NCBI GenBank assembly: GCA_022376925.1
Contig: JAIOJX010000032.1
Coordinates: 173,253,979-173,317,978 of the forward strand
Direction: 5' to 3'
Origin: Tragulus kanchil
Taxonomy: Eukaryota; Chordata; Mammalia; Artiodactyla; Tragulidae
Length of the DNA stretch: 64,000 nt
Positions 23,541-35,009 of the stretch are shown here, piece after piece. Both the position numbers and the translations under genes were made by a program. The notes below the pieces were generated by a model. It did not search any database. It was not told the origin of the DNA and worked only from the letters and a program-made list of their open reading frames with translations. Each line of letters starts with the position of its first letter. Position 1 is the stretch's first letter.

Positions 23541-24859
23541 GGACTCCAGCCCCCGGCCACCCCCGGCCAGATGCCCACGTGCCGTGGACCACCTGCACAG
23601 CCTCGCACGTCGGCCCCGGTGAGGGAAGCACAGGGAACCGGGGTGGTGAGGGAGGACAGTCCAAACGCTGCCACCGAGGTTTCCCACGAGGCCCAGCAAC
23701 GCGGCGGACAGCAGTGCCAACCCCAGGCGGGAGGCGCTCCCTGTGGCTTCTTTGACTCTGGCAAACTAGGAAGACGTCCTACACGTGACAGGCACTTGGC
23801 AAATGTTCAGTGAATAAATGGAATGAAACAAGCCAGATAACCAGACTCTCTTTAAAAAGTTTAAAGTATAAGACTATAATTAAAAACTGAGAAATATGCT
23901 TGATGTTAAAAGGACATCAGGGGACGAGGAGCGACCGTCCACCGTTCATCTCCTCCCTGAGTCCGGGCTGATGAGCGGATCGCTCACCGTGGTCTGGTCA
24001 CCCTCTCCTCCCTCATAGCCCGTTGCCCCTGTTAGCTTGGCACTGGATCCACAGACAGGCACCAGGCAGGCTGCCTTCAGGGTCGGCAGGGAAGGCCGTG
24101 GCCGCCAGGAGAGCGAGCCCGCTGGCCCGGCACGTGGATCGTCCACGTGCTGAATCAAGCACCACAGTCAACACTGCCCTTGAGGCATGAATCTGGATTG
24201 CATAAACTCCCCTAAAGCCATGGCATCTTTGCAGAGTGAGGCTGCAGATTCACGAAGGTTGATACAATCCTTTACTGGGGAAATTCTGACCCATGGACCC
24301 CGGCCAGCAAGATAGGGTCTGGGGACACAAGGCCAGGTGGATGAGACCGTCACATCCCCCGGCCCTCACATTTCAGTGAAGGGGGAAGCCGACCCTTGCC
24401 AAGAAGCTAGAACCCACACTGAGGGAGGGAGTGGGGCACCCGACCCAGGGGGCGCCTGGGGGAAAGGCCCTGGAGAGGAAAAAGCAGTGGACACCTGCAA
24501 GACAGGGGGGCCAACAAAAGAGGGGACCTTCAAGGCCAGGAGGAAAATACCCACCTGGGCCACATGGGATCCTGTAAGCCCACCAGCACCTCTCACCCCA
24601 CTGATGACAACTAAAATTCTGGGGAAAATGCAAAAAGCAGCTGCCGGAGGACTCTGAAAAGTAAACATAAGCAGATAAACCCCAGAGAGAGAGCAAGACC
24701 TGGAGAAATGACTGGCACAAAGGCAAGAAGCTATTTTCTTTTCCCATTCTCTTTTTCTTTTCCTTCTTATTTTCTCTAACAGCTTTGACCCGCGAGCAGA
24801 CCCTCGGTGGAGCTCTGGTGGCAGCTTGAAAATACTTAAGTGGAAAAGGACAGGACTGC

Positions 24860-25190
24860 AAAGAGACATGCACGAACCCACGATTACAGCTGGCAACTTC
24901 AACACTCCTCTCTCAATAACTGAAAGAACAAGTAGACAGAAAAACAAGCCAGCATCTGGATGAACTAACTGAACACTCCCTTCATCTCATGACCAAACTG
25001 CCGTTTACAGAACATTCGACCCCAAAGCAGCAAAACACACATTCTTGCCAAGAGCATGTGGAACATCCAATGAAACAGACCATATTCTGGGACGCAAATG
25101 TATTGAAATCATACAAAACATATCAGTGAACGAAGAAATTAATAACAGAAAAATAATAGGAAAATCCTTACATATTTAGAAGCTAAGTTT
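24860..25190 (+). repeat. L1 ORF2 fragment (endonuclease region)
   Basis: 'acagaacattcgaccccaaag', 'gcatgtggaacatccaatg', 'ccatattctgggacgcaaat' and 'gaaattaataacagaaa' track the L1 endonuclease-to-RT linker. It continues after the Bov insertion at about 25640..25935 and again in the duplicate (25952..27030). Confidence 0.7.
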
Positions 25191-25640
25191 TGTTGTTTAG
25201 TCGTTGTGTCCAACTCTTTGCGATCCCATGAACTGTAGCCTGTCAGACTCCTCTGTCCATGGGATTCTCCAGGCAAGAATACTGAAGTGGGTTTACCATT
25301 TCCTTCTCCATGGGATCTTCCAGACCCAGAAATCCCTTGGACAACAAGGAGATCAAACCAGTCAATCCTACAGGAAATAAATCCTGAATATTCATTGGAA
25401 GGACTGATGCTGAAGCTGAGGCTCCAGTACTTTGGCCACCTGATGCGAAGAGCTGACTCACTGGAAAACACCCTGATGATGGGAAAGACTGAGGGCAGGA
25501 GGAGAAGCGGGCGACAGAGGATGAGATGGTTGGGTATCTGAGCAAGCTCTGAGAGACGGTGAAGGACAGGGAAGCCTGGGGTGCCGTAGTCCAGGGGGCT
25601 GCAAAGAGTCAGACACTACTTAGTGATTGAACAACAACAA
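25190..25640. repeat. Bov-tA (minus) joined to BovB 3' end (plus)
   Basis: 25190..25335 reads as reverse Bov-tA ('ttagtcgttgtgtccaac', 'ggattctccaggcaagaat', 'catgggatcttccagaccca'). From about 25336 the BovB 3' end runs forward ('ggacaacaaggagatcaaac', 'ctttggccacctgatgcgaag', to 'gattgaacaacaacaa'). The copy at 26266..26716 belongs to the duplication. Confidence 0.8.
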
Positions 25641-26265
25641 ATCCCGTAAGTCAGAGATGAGCTTAAAATTAAGACTAGATACTATTTTTTAATCACATTA
25701 AACCTGAAATATTGCACATCAAGATTTCTGAGGGGCTCTTAGAGAGAAACGTAAAATGTTTATGTGAAAGAGGGTTTCAAATCAATGATCTAAATTGCTG
25801 CCTTAAGAAACTGGAGGAAGAGCAAATTAAACCCAAAGCAAGTAAAAGAAAATAAATCTCTAGCCAGAGTAAGGGGGGAAAAAGAAGAAGACATAAGCAT
25901 CCATATCAGGAATGAAAAAGAACCTATGGACATCCAATAGTCAGGAAAAAAGACATGCACGAACCCAGATTACAACTTCAACACTCTCTCAATAACTGAA
26001 AGAACAAGTAGACAGAAAAACAAGCCAGCATCTGGATGAACTAACTGAACACTCCCTTCATCTCATGACCAAACTGCCGTTTACAGAACATTCGACCCCA
26101 AAGCAGCAAAACACACATTCTTGCCAAGAGCATGTGGAACATCCAATGAAACAGACCATATTCTGGGACGCAAATGTATTGAAATCATACAAAACATATC
26201 AGTGAACGAAGAAATTAATAACAGAAAAATAATAGGAAAATCCTTACATATTTAGAAGCTAAGTT

Positions 26266-26716
26266 TTGTTGTTTAGTCGTTGTGTCCAACTCTTTGCGAT
26301 CCCATGAACTGTAGCCTGTCAGACTCCTCTGTCCATGGGATTCTCCAGGCAAGAATACTGAAGTGGGTTTACCATTTCCTTCTCCATGGGATCTTCCAGA
26401 CCCAGAAATCCCTTGGACAACAAGGAGATCAAACCAGTCAATCCTACAGGAAATAAATCCTGAATATTCTTTGGGAAGGACTGATGCTGAAGCTGAGGCT
26501 CCAGTACTTTGGCCACCTGATGCGAAGAGCTGACTCACTGGAAAACACCCTGATGATGGGAAAGACTGAGGGCAGGAGGAGAAGCGGGCGACAGAGGATG
26601 AGATGGTTGGGTATCTGAGCAAGCTCTGAGAGACGGTGAAGGACAGGGAAGCCTGGGGTGCCGTAGTCCAGGGGGCTGCAAAGAGTCAGACACTACTTAG
26701 TGATTGAACAACAACA
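26266..26716. repeat. Bov-tA/BovB composite, duplicate copy
   Basis: Same structure offset by about 1076 bp. One local difference (cattcattgga vs cattctttggga near 26467) adds a base. Confidence 0.8.
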
Positions 26717-27039
26717 AATCCCGTAAGTCAGAGATGAGCTTAAAATTAAGACTAGATACTATTTTTTAATCACATTAAACCTGAAATATTGCACATCAAG
26801 ATTTCTGAGGGGCTCTTAGAGAGAAACGTAAAATGTTTATGTGAAAGAGGGTTTCAAATCAATGATCTAAATTGCTGCCTTAAGAAACTGGAGGAAGAGC
26901 AAATTAAACCCAAAGCAAGTAAAAGAAAATAAATCTCTAGCCAGAGTAAGGGGGGAAAAAGAAGAAGAAGACATAAGCATCCATATCAGGAATGAAAAAG
27001 AACCTATGGACATCAAAGAGGAGGATAAAGGAATATCAT

Positions 27040-27238
27040 GAACAAGTTTGTGGCTCAGACAGTACAGGGTCTGCCTTGATCACAGGGTCAGGAAGGCCCC
27101 CTGGAGAAGGGAAAGGCTGCTCACCCCAGTGCTGCTGCCTGGAAAACTCCACGGACAGAGGAGCCCAGTGGGCACAGGCTCCAGGGCCGCAGAGGCAGAC
27201 GTGACTGATCAAGCAACACATTCACTTCACAAACAAGT
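27040..27238 (+). repeat. Bov-tA SINE
   Basis: 'gtggctcagacagtacagg', 'ccccctggagaagggaaagg', 'ccagtgctgctgcctggaaa' and 'cagaggagcccagtgggcac' give the Bov-tA head and body. Inserted in L1. Confidence 0.7.
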
Positions 27239-27349
27239 TTATGAATATAAATCTGATGAGTCCGATGACAGGGACTGAGTTTTTGAGAGACACAAACTAC
27301 CAAAGCTCATTCATGAAGACATACAGTCTGCAGAGTCAAACCTCAAGGA

Positions 27350-27500
27350 GAGGACTCCCCTGGTGGTCCAGTGCACAAGTCCGAGCTCCCAATGCGGGGG
27401 CCCAGGGTCGACGCCTGGTCAGGGAACCGGACCCCACAGGCCACAGCCGAGAGTCCGTATGCAGCAGCTGAACACCCCGCGTGCCACAGGGAAGGCCTGG
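27350..27500 (+). repeat. CHR-1/tRNA-type SINE
   Basis: Head 'ggactcccctggtggtccag', box B-like 'gggtcgacgcctggtcagg', and body 'gaaccggaccccacaggcc'. Diverged. Confidence 0.6.
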
Positions 27501-27559
27501 CGCGGACGCTGCGGTGGAGTTCAAGGAGTCCACAGTGAGACGCCGCTTCACGCGCACTG

Positions 27560-27935
27560 GGATGGGAGAAGCAGAGACTGACGGCAAGCGCGGTGAGGAC
27601 AGGTGGCACTCGGAAGCCCCCTGCACCGCCCTGGGAACGCACAGCGGTGCAGACACACGGGAAGACAGCCTGGCAGGTTCTCAAACTGGGTGGCCCCGTT
27701 TATAGGAAACGTCCAGACCAAGCAAACCCACAGAGACGGGAGGCGGTTGGCCAGGGGAGTCCGGGCAACTGCGGAAGAGCACAGGTCTCTTTCTGAGGTG
27801 ATGAAAATGTTCTGAGTTGACTGGCAACAGTCGTATAACTCTTTACGTATACAAAAACCAAATGAACCATCTACTTCAAATGAATGCCCTGATAACCTAT
27901 GAATCGCATCTCAACAAAGCTGCTGCCTAAAGCAT
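27560..27935 (+). repeat. L1 3'UTR-type terminus
   Basis: 'gaggtgatgaaaatgttctg', 'cgtataactctttacgtat' and 'cgcatctcaacaaagctgct' match the terminal segment common to L1M elements. Confidence 0.65.
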
Positions 27936-27947
27936 TTAATGAGGACT

Positions 27948-28300
27948 TCCCTGGTGGTACACTGGACAGGAATCCACCTGCCGACGCAGGGGACGGGAGT
28001 GTGACCCCTGGTCTGGGCAGACTCCACCTGCCTTGGGCAACAAAGCCTGTGTGCCTCAACCACTGAGCCTGTGCTCTAGAGCCCGTAAGCCACGACTAAG
28101 GAGCTCGCCTGCCCCAACTCCTGCGTCCCTGCACCTAGAGCCCACGCCCTGCAACAAGGGGAGCCACCAAAACGAGAAGCTGGAACACCACACAGGAGAG
28201 GAGCCCCCACTCTCCTCAACTACTGAGAGCCCCACACAGCCGCAAAGACCCAGCTCAGCCAAAAGCCAGTCACAATCACAGTAAATAAATTCATAAAGTA
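27948..28300 (+). repeat. CHR-2-type SINE, full length, diverged
   Basis: Starts 'gacttccctggtggtacac'. The repeated 'ctgagcctgtgctctagagc' and 'gcaacaaggggagccacc' modules follow. It ends 'gacccagctcagccaaaag' and A-rich. Confidence 0.75.
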
Positions 28301-30197
28301 CATCAAGACCAGAAGTGACCGGGGCATCACACCCACGATTTATTTTTAGACACTATTAATCATGGCAAACTAAAATAAGGGCTTACGTAAAATAAAAATT
28401 CTGAATCAATTTCATGTGCATATTAAACTCTTAAAAATCTCGAGGAGGAAAACATCTCACGGAGAGGTGCTCAGTGTAGGTAACAGAACTTGCTTTGGTG
28501 GCAGACTGAATCACAAAGGACACGCGTTAGCATTCTATAGTCTACTTCTATAGTCACTAGGGTCCATTGAGAACCTGCTTTGTATTTTTTGATACACCTA
28601 CTGCATCTTTAAGAGCCCAGGTAGCCCTCCCAAGTGGCATGTTCTCCCGTGGTCACACACTGAGCTCCCGGTGGCAACTCCCCTCTCAGGCTTTTCATTG
28701 CAGTCTGCTTGGCACCCCGAGAAAAGTGCTGCCGAGCGAGCGAAGAGAGGGCCTGGGCTGGGGCAGGTCTCTGCGGTGCTGGACTCCGGACCCCTGTCTC
28801 CAGCTCTGCCCAAGATGTTGGAAGACCCAGGAGACACCAGGGACTACCCAGCCGCATGTAAAGGCAGCTGGTGAGGCCGACAGATCCAGCAAACACCAAA
28901 GAAAGGTCCTTCCTCAGCCCCTTCCGGGAAGAGCAGGGAGGAGCATGTCAGTAGATGAAGTGTGTCTCCTCTGCCACTGGGAGGGGAGAAAGCAGAGGAA
29001 GACCAAGGTTCAGATCCCGGCCCTGCAGAGGCTGCCCACGCCGGCAGTGAAAGTGGGACCTCTGGGGCTGGTTTCCTCGTCTACGTGTGGGGGCAGAGGG
29101 GCTGCCTGCACAGAGGTGCTGGGCTCACGACCTCTGGCCTGAGGCCGCAGGAGCCTCCGCTGCCCTCTTCACAGCGGGTCCTCCGCCCCTGGAAATGCAA
29201 GCGGCAGGGCGAAGCGGGCATCTGACCTCAACGGCTGCCCTGTGCAGGCTTCTCCAGACCAAAGCGCCCAGCTCCCACTGCCAACGCTTCACTTACACCC
29301 AAGACGGACACTTCCTTCACCCCGTGAGTGGGAGAACCTGCCAGGACACAGGGGCCAGTTGCTGGGCCAAGGTCCTCTCCCACAGTCAACCGGCCCTGTG
29401 CTAGCAGGTTGGTGAACCCTGGGCCCGCCCGGGGCACGGGGTGGCCAGAGCACCTGACGTATCTCCCAGGACTGCCGTGTTGCCACCGATGACACACAGA
29501 GCCTGCCAGGCGGCAAGCGCCCAGTCCGCGCCACCGCGTGCCCGTGCTGGGAGTCGGCAGGGCTGAGCGCCCCCCTCCACCGTGGATGACGGGGCCGTGG
29601 GAGCTCAGAGAGGACGCGGCCAGCCCCTGGCCCACGGAACAGCGGCCGCCTCCCCTCCGCGCCAGGTTCTCCAGGCCCGTTCCCACCTCTGCTGCCTCCA
29701 CTGCCTCCAGGTCTCATCTGCATAATGTTTGGTTTGAGGCAAAACTCAGCCAGAACTGAAAAGTACAAAGAGTCCAAATAAAAAGGCTGGTGAAAGAGAC
29801 AAATGGAGAGCAATCAAAACCTACTTAAGGTGAATAAGCAAGCTGCCCACGACACCACAAAGCGGATGGTACCCAGAACCGGGAGGAGGGGGCAGGCAGC
29901 CGCCCTCACGGGAGCAAACGCTTCAGAACACCCTCGGCCCAGCAGACGCCCCGCAAACACCACCTGGGGTTCAGGATCCTCACTGACGCACCCAGATCCT
30001 GGCCCTGGGGCTGCGGTTTGGCACTCCAGCTCTGAGTTTGATTCCCCGGAGAGTTTTCCAAAGGCGGGAAGCAGAGACCACCTGCAAAGGGGGGTGCCTC
30101 CTCCCCAGTTCCGACCACTGCCCCGGTCAGCCAGTGCAGACTGGCAACCACGGGCCGTGTGGCCTGCTGGCTCGTCCCCACCCCCGCCCCGGGGCAC
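28301..30197. other. Mostly unique GC-rich intron
   Basis: No gene recognised. The open frames (up to 195 codons at 29803..30390) lack family resemblance and run into the LTR. No full-length repeat stands out. Confidence 0.45.
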
Positions 30198-30826
30198 GAC
30201 GCCCGCAGGAGACATCCGAGAAGAGCCGATGAACAGGCCGGCTCAACTTCTGCTTCAACCGGTCAGACGACCACGGAGAGCTTACTGTGAACGGTGTCGG
30301 ATTCTTGATCTCCAAAGGAGAAGATTTCACATTGGGATCAAAAAGGTTTGGCTTTGGTCACTCAGCTTCGTGCAGGAAAAGTTTTATTAAAGAAAAAGAA
30401 ATAGAGAAAGCTTCCAGCTAAAGGAACTAGAAGGGGGACAGGAGCTAGTTTAGGCAAGTTTTATACTCTCCAGTAGGTTATTAACAATAGATCAAAAGAA
30501 TATCTTAAGGTTGTAAAGGGCTCACCAGACCCACACCCACAACATTAACACAAGATTAGCCACAGGATGGTCTCCAAGATCAAGATCGGATGATACATCC
30601 CAATGCAAAACAGTTTGTATCCATAAGACAATTAAGTTAGTTTCAGTGTAGATCTTTATCACCGCCAACATTTTAGGCTAGAAAATGTCTGTTCCTCCTC
30701 CTCCTCCTTGGAAACCGCTGGCCTCCTTACCAAGTCTGCCTGTCCACCCCTTTCACGGATGGCCTCATCACGGGGGATCTTCTCTTTAATTGGTCCTGAT
30801 TTAGGCCCTTAGTCATTCCTGCGACA
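30198..30826 (-). repeat. Solitary endogenous retrovirus LTR (minus strand)
   Basis: On the minus strand the element begins TGTCGC at 30826. It has a TATAAAA box at 30459..30465 and an AATAAA polyadenylation signal at 30383..30388, about 75 nt further on, as in U3-R-U5 order, then a U5-like stretch to about 30198. No gag, pol or env reading frame is next to it, so it is a solo LTR with no coding capacity here. The left border is uncertain because it coincides with a duplication junction. Confidence 0.65.
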
Positions 30827-30827
30827 G

Positions 30828-30845
30828 CCCCCCCCCCCCCCCCCC
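30828..30845 (+). repeat. Poly-C run (18 C)
   Basis: Pure C tract next to the LTR. The duplicate copy at 31933 has an ordinary 'ccaccccgcccgcccagc' instead. The difference suggests slippage or a sequencing error. Confidence 0.9.
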
Positions 30846-31126
30846 GCACCCTGCCAGGTGCAGGGAACACAGCAGAAGTGAGCAAACCCTGCTCTCAGGG
30901 CGTCTGCGCTCTGCAGGGAAGAGCAGTGGAGTGAGGGGCTGTGACGAGGGGCCGAGATGAGAGCCCGGCGGGTGGGAAGCCACAGCCCCGCCTCACCGTC
31001 ACCCACGGTCACCTGCATGAGGACACGTGCCTGCTGGAGCCAAAACTCCAGAAGGAGGGCAGGACACTAACTCAAGACCTGCACGTCAAGACGGCCCTTT
31101 ACTAACCTGAAGAAAGAAAAGGGGTT

Positions 31127-31301
31127 TCCCTGGTCACTCGGTGGTTGAGGGTCTGCCTTGCAATGCAAGGGATACCAGTTAGATCCCCGGTCTGGGAAGA
31201 TCCCACCTGCCAAAGGGCAACCAAACCTGAGCACCACAACTACGGAAGCCCGCGTGCCCTAGAGCCCGACTCGCAACAAGCAAAGCCCAACAAACAGCTA
31301 A
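31127..31301 (+). repeat. CHR-2-type SINE, left part, cut by duplication junction
   Basis: 'gggtttccctggtcactcgg', 'caatgcaagggataccagtt' and 'gatcccacctgccaaagg'. Truncated where the second copy begins; the full-length version is at 32227..32500. Confidence 0.75.
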
Positions 31302-31931
31302 GACGCCCGCAGGAGACATCCGAGAAGAGCCGATGAACAGGCCGGCTCAACTTCTGCTTCAACCGGTCAGACGACCACGGAGAGCTTACTGTGAATAGTG
31401 TCAGATTCTTGATCTCCAAAGGAGAAGATTTCACATTGGGATCAAAAAGGTTTGGCTTCAGTCTCTCAGACCTTCAGGCAGGAAAAGTTTATTAAAGAAA
31501 AAGAAATAGAGAAAGCTTCCAGCTAAAGGAACTAGAAGGGGGACAGGAGCTAGTTTAGGCAAGTTTTATACTCTCCAGTAGGTTATTAACAATAGATCAA
31601 AAGAATATCTTAAGGTTGTAAAGGGCTCACCAGACCCACACCCACAACATTAACACAAGATTAGCCACAGGATGGTCTCCAAGATCAAGATCGGATGATA
31701 CATCCCAATGCAAAACAGTTTGTATCCATAAGACAATTAAGTTAGTTTCAGTGTAGATCTTTATCACCGCCAACATTTTAGGCTAGAAAATGTCTGTTCC
31801 TCCTCCTCCTCCTTGGAAACCGCTGGCCTCCTTACCAAGTCTGCCTGTCCACCCCTTTCACGGATGGCCTCATCACGGGGGATCTTCTCTTTAATTGGTC
31901 CTGATTTAGGCCCTTAGTCATTCCTGCGACA
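31302..31931 (-). repeat. Same ERV LTR, duplicate copy
   Basis: Offset about 1104 bp. It is nearly identical except for a cluster of substitutions in the U5/R part (31394..31480 versus 30290..30385). The polyadenylation signal is retained in the 'gtttattaaag' context. Confidence 0.65.
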
Positions 31932-32226
31932 GCCCCACCCCGCCCGCCCAGCACTCTGCCAGGTGCAGGGAACACAGCAGAAGTGAGCAAACCCTGCTCT
32001 CAGGGCGTCTGCGCTCTGCAGGGAAGAGCAGTGGAGTGAGGGGCTGTGACGAGGGGCCGAGATGAGAGCCCGGCGGGTGGGAAGCCACAGCCCCGCCTCA
32101 CCGTCACCCACGGTCACCTGCATGAGGACACGTGCCTGCTGGAGCCAAAACTCCAGAAGGAGGGCAGGACACTAACTCAAGACCTGCACGTCAAGACGGC
32201 CCTTTACTAACCTGAAGAAAGAAAAG

Positions 32227-32500
32227 GGGTTTCCCTGGTCACTCGGTGGTTGAGGGTCTGCCTTGCAATGCAAGGGATACCAGTTAGATCCCCGGTCTGG
32301 GAAGATCCCACCTGCCAAAGGGCAACCAAACCTGAGCACCACAACTACGGAAGCCCGCGTGCCCTAGAGCCCGCACTCCGCAACAAGCAAAGCCACCACA
32401 GTGAGAAGCCTGGGGCCCGCAGAGAGCAGCCCCTGTGCGCGGTAATAAGAGGAAGCCCAGGCAAAGCAATGAAGACCCAGCAAAGCCATAAATAAAGTTC
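32227..32500 (+). repeat. CHR-2-type SINE, full length
   Basis: Continues through 'gcactccgcaacaagcaaag', 'gccaccacagtgagaagcc' and 'gacccagcaaagccataaat'. A third copy missing the head starts at 33347 because of the next duplication. Confidence 0.8.
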
Positions 32501-32756
32501 TAATTTAAAATTATACAAAAGAGAAAGAAGGAAAGATGCAGAACAAGCATGGAAGACTGATGATTCAGGTCAAGCCAACACTAGCGTGAAAGTGTGCGGG
32601 CCCGTCAGAGAGGACCTCAGCCTGAGGATTACTCGAGCAGGTGGGGCTGGTGTTCTTGAGGCCTGGCAAGAGTCTGGGTGCACCTGAGACTCCTGCCTGG
32701 GAGGAAAGTCCAGCTCTACATCAACGTCAGCCCGGCCTCAGCCCGCCCAGAGGCAG

Positions 32757-32990
32757 CCCTGGAAGGGAAGAGACCCAGGCCCAATCTGCCCAGGGCCGGC
32801 CCTGGAAGGGAAGAGAGCCCAGCCCAGTTTGCCCAGGGCCGGCCCTGGAAGGGAAGAGAGCCCAGCCCAGTTTGCCCAGGGCCGGCCCTGGAAGGGAAGA
32901 GAGCCAGGCCCAGCCCACCCACGGCCGGCCCTGGAAGGGAAGAGAGCCAGGCCCAGCCCACCTAGGGCCGGCCCTGGAAGAGAAGAAAGC
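32757..32990 (+). repeat. 43-bp minisatellite, about 5.4 units
   Basis: 'ccctggaagggaagag' starts recur at 32757, 32800, 32843, 32886, 32929 and 32972, exactly 43 bp apart. Each unit boundary carries agggccggccct, a 12-bp palindrome with an 8-bp GGCCGGCC core. 43 is not a multiple of 3, so frames rotate; this explains the repetitive open frames on both strands. Confidence 0.95.
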
Positions 32991-33346
32991 CGGGGCAGGG
33001 GCCAGGCTCCGGGTCCAGGAGCCACATGTCCTAGATTCTCCCTAGATTCCCCAGGCCTGTTCCAGTTTGCACCACTCGATCCTGCTCAGCTGCAAGGTAA
33101 TGTGCTGAGGTTGGGTTCCATACTTTAGCCTTGTAAAAAGGGTGATTCACTAAACAAGCGATATGATTTTTAAGCCTCTGTAGGAGTTTTCCTACAACGT
33201 TAATTCCTGATACAAGGAAGAAAATGTATTACCTATCCTAACTTTTGGCTCAAACTACAGTCATCTCGCAGCAAACTTTCAAGTAACTACCTTGGAGCAT
33301 TTCCCACAGTGCCGGTGGCCCTGGGTCTAGAACTCTCGGGCCTGAC

Positions 33347-33601
33347 GTGGTTGAGGGTCTGCCTTGCAATGCAAGGGATACCAGTTAGATCCCCGGTCTG
33401 GGAAGATCCCACCTGCCAAAGGGCAACCAAACCTGAGCACCACAACTACGGAAGCCCGCGTGCCCTAGAGCCCGCACTCCGCAACAAGCAAAGCCACCAC
33501 AGTGAGAAGCCTGGGGCCCGCAGAGAGCAGCCCCTGTGCGCGGTAATAAGAGGAAGCCCAGGCAAAGCAATGAAGACCCAGCAAAGCCATAAATAAAGTT
33601 C
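33347..33601 (+). repeat. CHR-2-type SINE, headless duplicate copy
   Basis: Begins abruptly at gtggttgagggtctgcc after unique sequence. Offset 1101 bp from 32246. The missing tRNA head shows that the block boundary and not retroposition created it. Confidence 0.8.
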
Positions 33602-33857
33602 TAATTTAAAATTATACAAAAGAGAAAGAAGGAAAGATGCAGAACAAGCATGGAAGACTGATGATTCAGGTCAAGCCAACACTAGCGTGAAAGTGTGCGG
33701 GCCCGTCAGAGAGGACCTCAGCCTGAGGATTACTCGAGCAGGTGGGGCTGGTGTTCTTGAGGCCTGGCAAGAGTCTGGGTGCACCTGAGACTCCTGCCTG
33801 GGAGGAAAGTCCAGCTCTACATCAACGTCAGCCCGGCCTCAGCCCGCCCAGAGGCAG

Positions 33858-34091
33858 CCCTGGAAGGGAAGAGACCCAGGCCCAATCTGCCCAGGGCCGG
33901 CCCTGGAAGGGAAGAGAGCCCAGCCCAGTTTGCCCAGGGCCGGCCCTGGAAGGGAAGAGAGCCCAGCCCAGTTTGCCCAGGGCCGGCCCTGGAAGGGAAG
34001 AGAGCCAGGCCCAGCCCACCCACGGCCGGCCCTGGAAGGGAAGAGAGCCAGGCCCAGCCCACCTAGGGCCGGCCCTGGAAGAGAAGAAAGC
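33858..34091 (+). repeat. 43-bp minisatellite, duplicate copy
   Basis: Same array offset 1101 bp with the same unit count. Identical unit number in the two copies is unusual for a minisatellite unless the duplication is very recent or artefactual. Confidence 0.95.
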
Positions 34092-34449
34092 CGGGGCAGG
34101 GGCCAGGCTCCGGGTCCAGGAGCCACATGTCCTAGATTCTCCCTAGATTCCCCAGGCCTGTTCCAGTTTGCACCACTCGATCCTGCTCAGCTGCAAGGTA
34201 ATGTGCTGAGGTTGGGTTCCATACTTTAGCCTTGTAAAAAGGGTGATTCACTAAACAAGCGATATGATTTTTAAGCCTCTGTAGGAGTTTTCCTACAACG
34301 TTAATTCCTGATACAAGGAAGAAAATGTATTACCTATCCTAACTTTTGGCTCAAACTACAGTCATCTCGCAGCAAACTTTCAAGTAACTACCTTGGAGCA
34401 TTTCCCACAGTGCCGGTGGCCCTGCGGGTCTAGAACTCTCGGGCTCCCA

Positions 34450-35005
34450 TTTCCTGCTGGGCAATAAGCCAGGGCCCTGCGAGGCTGGAAACTCCAGCGT
34501 CTAGCAGACACTGGGGCGTGCGAGAGCTCAGACATTGCCGGGAGCTGCCGCGCTAGGACCGCAGCACCAGGCCTTATCTGGCCCAGCGTCCCCCTCGGCC
34601 TCAGCCTCCACCTACACTTCTAGAATGACCAATTGCAGCTGAACGGCGGCTAGTGTTCATTTCCCACTGGCTGGAGGACCCACTCCCTCTGCAGAGACCC
34701 CAGGGAGGCCACTGCGCCCGAGGCGTGGGCAGGGGGCGCTCCCCCAGAGCTCCATCAGGATGGGAGGGCAGTGGACCCCATGCAAGCCCTGAGCACTTGC
34801 TCTGGTCCCGCTCCTCTGGGAGAGGCAGGGGTTCAGACACGACTGGGCTCAGGCCCTCCCAGGCAGCCTTAATGAACACCTGTCCGGTGGCGGTGCTCAC
34901 AGTCTAGCTACCACTGAGAGAGGTCACAGTAGGGCGGGCCAGTCAAGGACGAAGACCGCAGGTGCTCACATGAGAGAAGCACGGGGCCTCTACGCTCAGA
35001 GGTCC
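34450..35005. other. Unique GC-rich intron
   Basis: No gene or clear repeat. 34730..34740 carries cagggggcgct, the strong half of a CTCF motif, but the other half is poor. Confidence 0.4.
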
Positions 35006-35009
35006 TTTG

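Larger units (their letters stand above)
21854..24055 (+). repeat. Tandem direct duplication 7 (period 1099)
   Basis: cagctcacccccgggac at 21854 and 22953. There are four transition differences and essentially no indels. Clean junction with CAG overlap. Confidence 0.95.
24865..27015 (+). repeat. Tandem direct duplication 8 (offset 1087 falling to 1076)
   Basis: gacatgcacgaaccca at 24865 and 25952. Here the ragged, deletion-rich stretch is at the start of copy B (cagattacaacttcaac). Confidence 0.95.
30198..32395 (+). repeat. Tandem direct duplication 9 (period 1104)
   Basis: gacgcccgcaggagacatc at 30198 and 31302. Contains the ERV LTR. Has a local substitution cluster and the poly-C difference. 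Confidence 0.95.
32246..34450 (+). repeat. Tandem direct duplication 10 (period 1101)
   Basis: gtggttgagggtctgcc at 32246 and 33347. Almost indel-free, includes the minisatellite. Copy A's last bases drop 'cg' (ccctgggtc vs ccctgcgggtc). Confidence 0.95.

Noticed and set aside
30198..31931. A tandem pair of LTRs as the two ends of a provirus
   Set aside because: The repeat unit extends beyond the LTR into CHR SINE and unique sequence, and there is no internal retroviral coding region between them. The pair is part of duplication 9.
32641..33045. 134-codon repetitive open frame (and three others over the same array)
   Set aside because: It is the translation of a 43-bp minisatellite. 43 is not divisible by 3, so the reading rotates; not a protein repeat.
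34720..34742. CTCF site at cagggggcgct
   Set aside because: Only the core half matches; the CCA half is poor, so it was not listed as a separate feature.
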